Below, in pieces: positions 61,347 through 64,000 of a stretch of DNA of 64,000 bases. The DNA comes from an uncultured Maribacter sp. Its GTDB lineage: Bacteria > Bacteroidota > Bacteroidia > Flavobacteriales > Flavobacteriaceae. The stretch is from contig CANLTE010000001.1 of assembly GCA_947493885.1 (NCBI GenBank), forward strand, positions 714,591 to 778,590, given 5' to 3'. Position 1 is the stretch's first letter; each line of letters begins with the position of its first letter. A model generated the notes under the pieces. It worked only from the letters and a program-made list of their open reading frames with translations. It made no database searches and was not told where the DNA came from. The position numbers and the translations under genes are program-made.

Positions 61347-64000
61347 TTATCTGTATAATGTAAAGTGTCCGACAAATTCACGATTATCTCGCTCTCCTCT
61401 TAGTTTAATAACATACCAATAATCACCGGAGGGTAATTCTGTGCCGTTATAAAAGCCATCCCATCCTTCATCATCCACGCCTTCTATTCGATATACCTCC
61501 CTACCATAACGATCAAATATTATGGTTAGTATCTCTGGGAATGCTTCTCTGTTTTGTGGAGCCCATTTATCGTTTTCGCCATCACCGTTAGGGGTAAAGA
61601 ATTCTGGAATTTCAATATCAATAAATTCCATTTCTATAAAATCTATTACTTCACACCCATTTTCATCAACAACCCTTACTTCATAATCAAATATTGGAGT
61701 GTCTTTTTGGGTAATAACATAGGTATTGTCATTACCATTTTCATTACCATCAAAGTAGAAAGTATATCCTTCTTTTCCTCCTTCAACGGTTGCCACTATT
61801 TGATTAATATGACCTTGTGTTAAGGAGAGCGTTAACGGTTCATAATTTTCAATAAAGAAAGGATAAGATTTATCACAGCCAGTTTCTGTGGAAACAATGG
61901 TTATAAAGTGATCTCCAGGACTAATATCTCTAAAGTCTGGAACAAGTTGCATATCATCAGTATTATTAAGATCTATAGGATCTAATGCATACATTACATC
62001 TCCTAAAACAGAGTCGTCTTCTAGGGTAACATTTATATAATTGCTAGGCGTATCTCCAGTACATTCATATACCGGAACAACAGTAGCATTAAGGTTTACT
62101 CCTGATTCAACAGGAACAACAGTTGTTGCCTCACAATCATTAGCATCTCTAACAACTATAATATGGTTGCCTGTTGGAAGATTTTCAAATAATAATCTGT
62201 CTTGTACAAAATCGGCTTCTGTGTTTGAATTAATTGCTGTTCTAAAAGGAGCTGTTCCTCCATTAATAGTTAATGTTATTGTACCGTCTTCGTCACCTTG
62301 ACAGGTTTCTTGTGTAGGAATACCTGATATTTCAAGAGTATTAGGTTCAGCAATGGTATATTCCAATTCATGATAGCAGCCATTACTATCTTGTGCTATT
62401 ATAGTATAATCACCAGGAGCTAAATCAGTAAATGTGTTTTCAGAATCAAATTGATTTAAATTAGGTGAAATAGCATATTGATAACCTCCTACTCCTCCTG
62501 ATAGGGTAACAGTGATGCTTCCATTTTCTTCACCATTACATGTTACGTCGATAACTTCATCTGTGTAATCTAATGGAGTTGGTTCCGAAATTATAACTTC
62601 TTCAGGAGTGGTCACACAATCAGCGCTAATAACGGTTACGAAATAAGTTCCAGCAGGTAAATCTCTAAATATACCTTGCGATTGAGGTCCAGCGATACTA
62701 TTTGCTGGAGCAACACTATTCTCGAACAATTGATACATATAATTGCCTAAGCCTCCTGTTGCACTTGCAAAAATTGTAGCCGTACTTTCTGCGTTACAAC
62801 TTACAGATGTTGAAGTTGAAGAATCAATAGTTAACACAAGGTTTTCAATAGGATCCTCTGTAATTTCATTGGATAATTGAGACTCACAATTATTGGCATC
62901 ACGAACCATAAATTGGTAGGTTCCTGCAGGAATTGGTCCAGTATAATCTGCATTAGGAAATGATACCGATCTTCCACTGCCTCCACCCATTGGTAACCAA
63001 GTATTGGTTTGCGGGTTGAAATACTCATAAGGTCCTGTACCTCCACTTGCAGTTAAATGCATTTCCACACCGTTAGTACATGTTAATGCTTGAGTTCTTA
63101 CTAAGCTTGCTTCGACCAATGGGGGCTCTATTACAGTAACTTGATTGGTTTCTACATCACAATTCCAACCATCAGAAACAGTAATACTGTATATACCAGG
63201 ACCAAGATTTGTAAAATTAGGACTTGTTTGTTGTCCAGAGGTAAATGTAATAGAAGTACCTGCAGTATCGTAATAGTTTAGTTGGTATTCGTAATTACCA
63301 CTACCATTTAAAACATTAGTAGCAGATATTGTAGCTGTTTTATCTCCAAAACATGCTAGAGCAGTGTTTAATGGAATTGCATTTGCAGTTACAGGAATTG
63401 GGGTAACTAGTAAATTAGGATAGTTGTTTGTAATTGAACAACCACCAGCATCTACAATATTTACGGTAAAATCGCCTGCTGATAAACCAAAGAATACACC
63501 TACGCTTACATCTATAAGGGTAGCATAAACTTCAGATGTTGTTACATTTGTTAATGTAATATCATAAGGAGCAATACCACCGGTTGGACTTATGCTTATT
63601 TCTCCTTGGTCATTTGTACATTCAACTGGTGCTAAAACACTGGTAACCTCTGTTAATGCCATATCGGGAGATGCTATGGTAACCATGTTAGTCTCATCTC
63701 TACAGAATGGCACTGTGGTTTCAGTAACTCTTATGTAGTAGTTTCCGCCGTTTAATCCATTAATTAATCTTGGATTAACACTAGTATCGGTACTTATTAC
63801 TGCACTTACAGGGTTGTTTAAACTATCAAACACTTGATAATCATAAGTTCCTGTATAACCACTTATATTAATTTCAATTGAGCCATTACCATCATTATAA
63901 CAAATAACAGGGTCCACGGCGGTTGCAGTTGCCTCAATTAAATCATAAGGGGCAATATTATATGGGATGGTATCAATATAACAACCAGTTGTTGTGTCAG
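61347..64000 (-). CDS. Large SprB-repeat surface protein with type B T9SS sorting domain, cut by window edge
   Basis: The frame is open to the right edge; an apparent GTG start at 63917 is only an internal codon. At least 880 residues are present. They hold repeated SprB-type Ig-like modules (YDYQVFDSLNNP, SCNAESTATIFASATGG, VTCNGEENGSITVTLSGGVGGYQY, AEPNTLEISGI), each about 75-90 residues long with paired cysteines. The last 85 residues form a type B sorting domain (FFTPNGDGENDKWAP, IFDRYGREVYRI, GWDGFYNGTELPSGDYWYVI). Such proteins are secreted by the type IX system and help gliding or adhesion. The PorP/SprF gene follows on the same strand. Confidence 0.93.
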   Translation of the reverse strand, partial: DTTTGCYIDTIPYNIAPYDLIEATATAVDPVICYNDGNGSIEINISGYTGTYDYQVFDSLNNPVSAVISTDTSVNPRLINGLNGGNYYIRVTETTVPFCRDETNMVTIASPDMALTEVTSVLAPVECTNDQGEISISPTGGIAPYDITLTNVTTSEVYATLIDVSVGVFFGLSAGDFTVNIVDAGGCSITNNYPNLLVTPIPVTANAIPLNTALACFGDKTATISATNVLNGSGNYEYQLNYYDTAGTSITFTSGQQTSPNFTNLGPGIYSITVSDGWNCDVETNQVTVIEPPLVEASLVRTQALTCTNGVEMHLTASGGTGPYEYFNPQTNTWLPMGGGSGRSVSFPNADYTGPIPAGTYQFMVRDANNCESQLSNEITEDPIENLVLTIDSSTSTSVSCNAESTATIFASATGGLGNYMYQLFENSVAPANSIAGPQSQGIFRDLPAGTYFVTVISADCVTTPEEVIISEPTPLDYTDEVIDVTCNGEENGSITVTLSGGVGGYQYAISPNLNQFDSENTFTDLAPGDYTIIAQDSNGCYHELEYTIAEPNTLEISGIPTQETCQGDEDGTITLTINGGTAPFRTAINSNTEADFVQDRLLFENLPTGNHIIVVRDANDCEATTVVPVESGVNLNATVVPVYECTGDTPSNYINVTLEDDSVLGDVMYALDPIDLNNTDDMQLVPDFRDISPGDHFITIVSTETGCDKSYPFFIENYEPLTLSLTQGHINQIVATVEGGKEGYTFYFDGNENGNDNTYVITQKDTPIFDYEVRVVDENGCEVIDFIEMEFIDIEIPEFFTPNGDGENDKWAPQNREAFPEILTIIFDRYGREVYRIEGVDDEGWDGFYNGTELPSGDYWYVIKLRGERDNREFVGHFTLYR

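Noticed and set aside
63915..63917. Start codon of the SprB-repeat protein at 63917
   Set aside because: It is a GTG inside a frame that stays open to the window edge and within the repeat pattern, so it is an internal valine codon.
1..64000. CRISPR arrays, riboswitches, rRNA genes and prophage modules
   Set aside because: No regularly spaced direct repeats, recognised riboswitch cores, rRNA segments or phage structural genes were seen on either strand.

Overview
The window comes from a low-GC member of the Bacteroidota, most probably a flavobacterium (class Flavobacteriia, probably marine). The evidence is a SusC/SusD pair under a FecI/FecR regulator, type IX secretion components (a PorP/SprF protein and a type B sorting domain on a SprB-repeat protein), many lipoproteins, frequent TTG/GTG starts, and -7 promoter elements of the TAnnTTTG type close to start codons. 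No rRNA, CRISPR array or prophage is visible.

Layout. 1-2023: amino-terminal part of a large secreted protein, cut by the window edge. 2140-18965: a polysaccharide-utilization-type locus: Na+/solute symporter, TauE/SafE-type permease, ECF sigma factor, FecR anti-sigma factor, SusC, SusD, an FG-GAP/ASPIC lipoprotein and a family 2 glycosidase whose usual acid/base glutamate is replaced. Between fecR and susC, on the opposite strand, there is a promoter, a hairpin and an intrinsic terminator that together look like a short antisense RNA covering the susC leader. 18973-25844: an accessory island with a Fic protein preceded by repeated palindromic half-sites, then immunity-like (imm11-type) genes coupled to secreted or membrane partners, ExbD-like secreted proteins, several decayed copies, and a broken IS3-family element next to a CAU-anticodon tRNA. 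26026-33676: mostly core genes (methylmalonyl-CoA epimerase, rbfA, a LolE-type permease, dusB, lepA) plus a TonB-type outer-membrane protein. 33724-40548: a lipoprotein, a cation/proton antiporter, a universal stress protein coupled to a SulP transporter, and a metallo-beta-lactamase-fold hydrolase. 40634-46239: subtilase, M1 aminopeptidase, rnpA and a C-terminal processing protease. 46305-49422: small accessory genes, including a minimal ABC pair. 49470-53538: a DUF1080 protein, an NlpC/P60 lipoprotein, and a two-gene candidate restriction-modification unit. 53711-59773: GNAT, cation-efflux protein, rpiB, rnr, a DUF2807 protein and a LysE-type exporter. 59848-64000: tRNA-Cys, folB, PorP/SprF and a large SprB-repeat protein cut by the right edge.

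How the genes work together. In the glycan locus, SusD and SusC would bind and import oligosaccharide, the STN domain of SusC would signal to FecR and FecI, and the glycosidase would process the product. The candidate antisense RNA would add a repression layer. The island at 20-26 kb reads as the residue of a toxin/immunity locus: cytoplasmic immunity-like genes overlap genes for exported partners, with older copies decaying between them. The strongest leads are the antisense RNA, the immunity-like array, the Fic operator cluster, the altered glycosidase active site and the small candidate restriction endonuclease.
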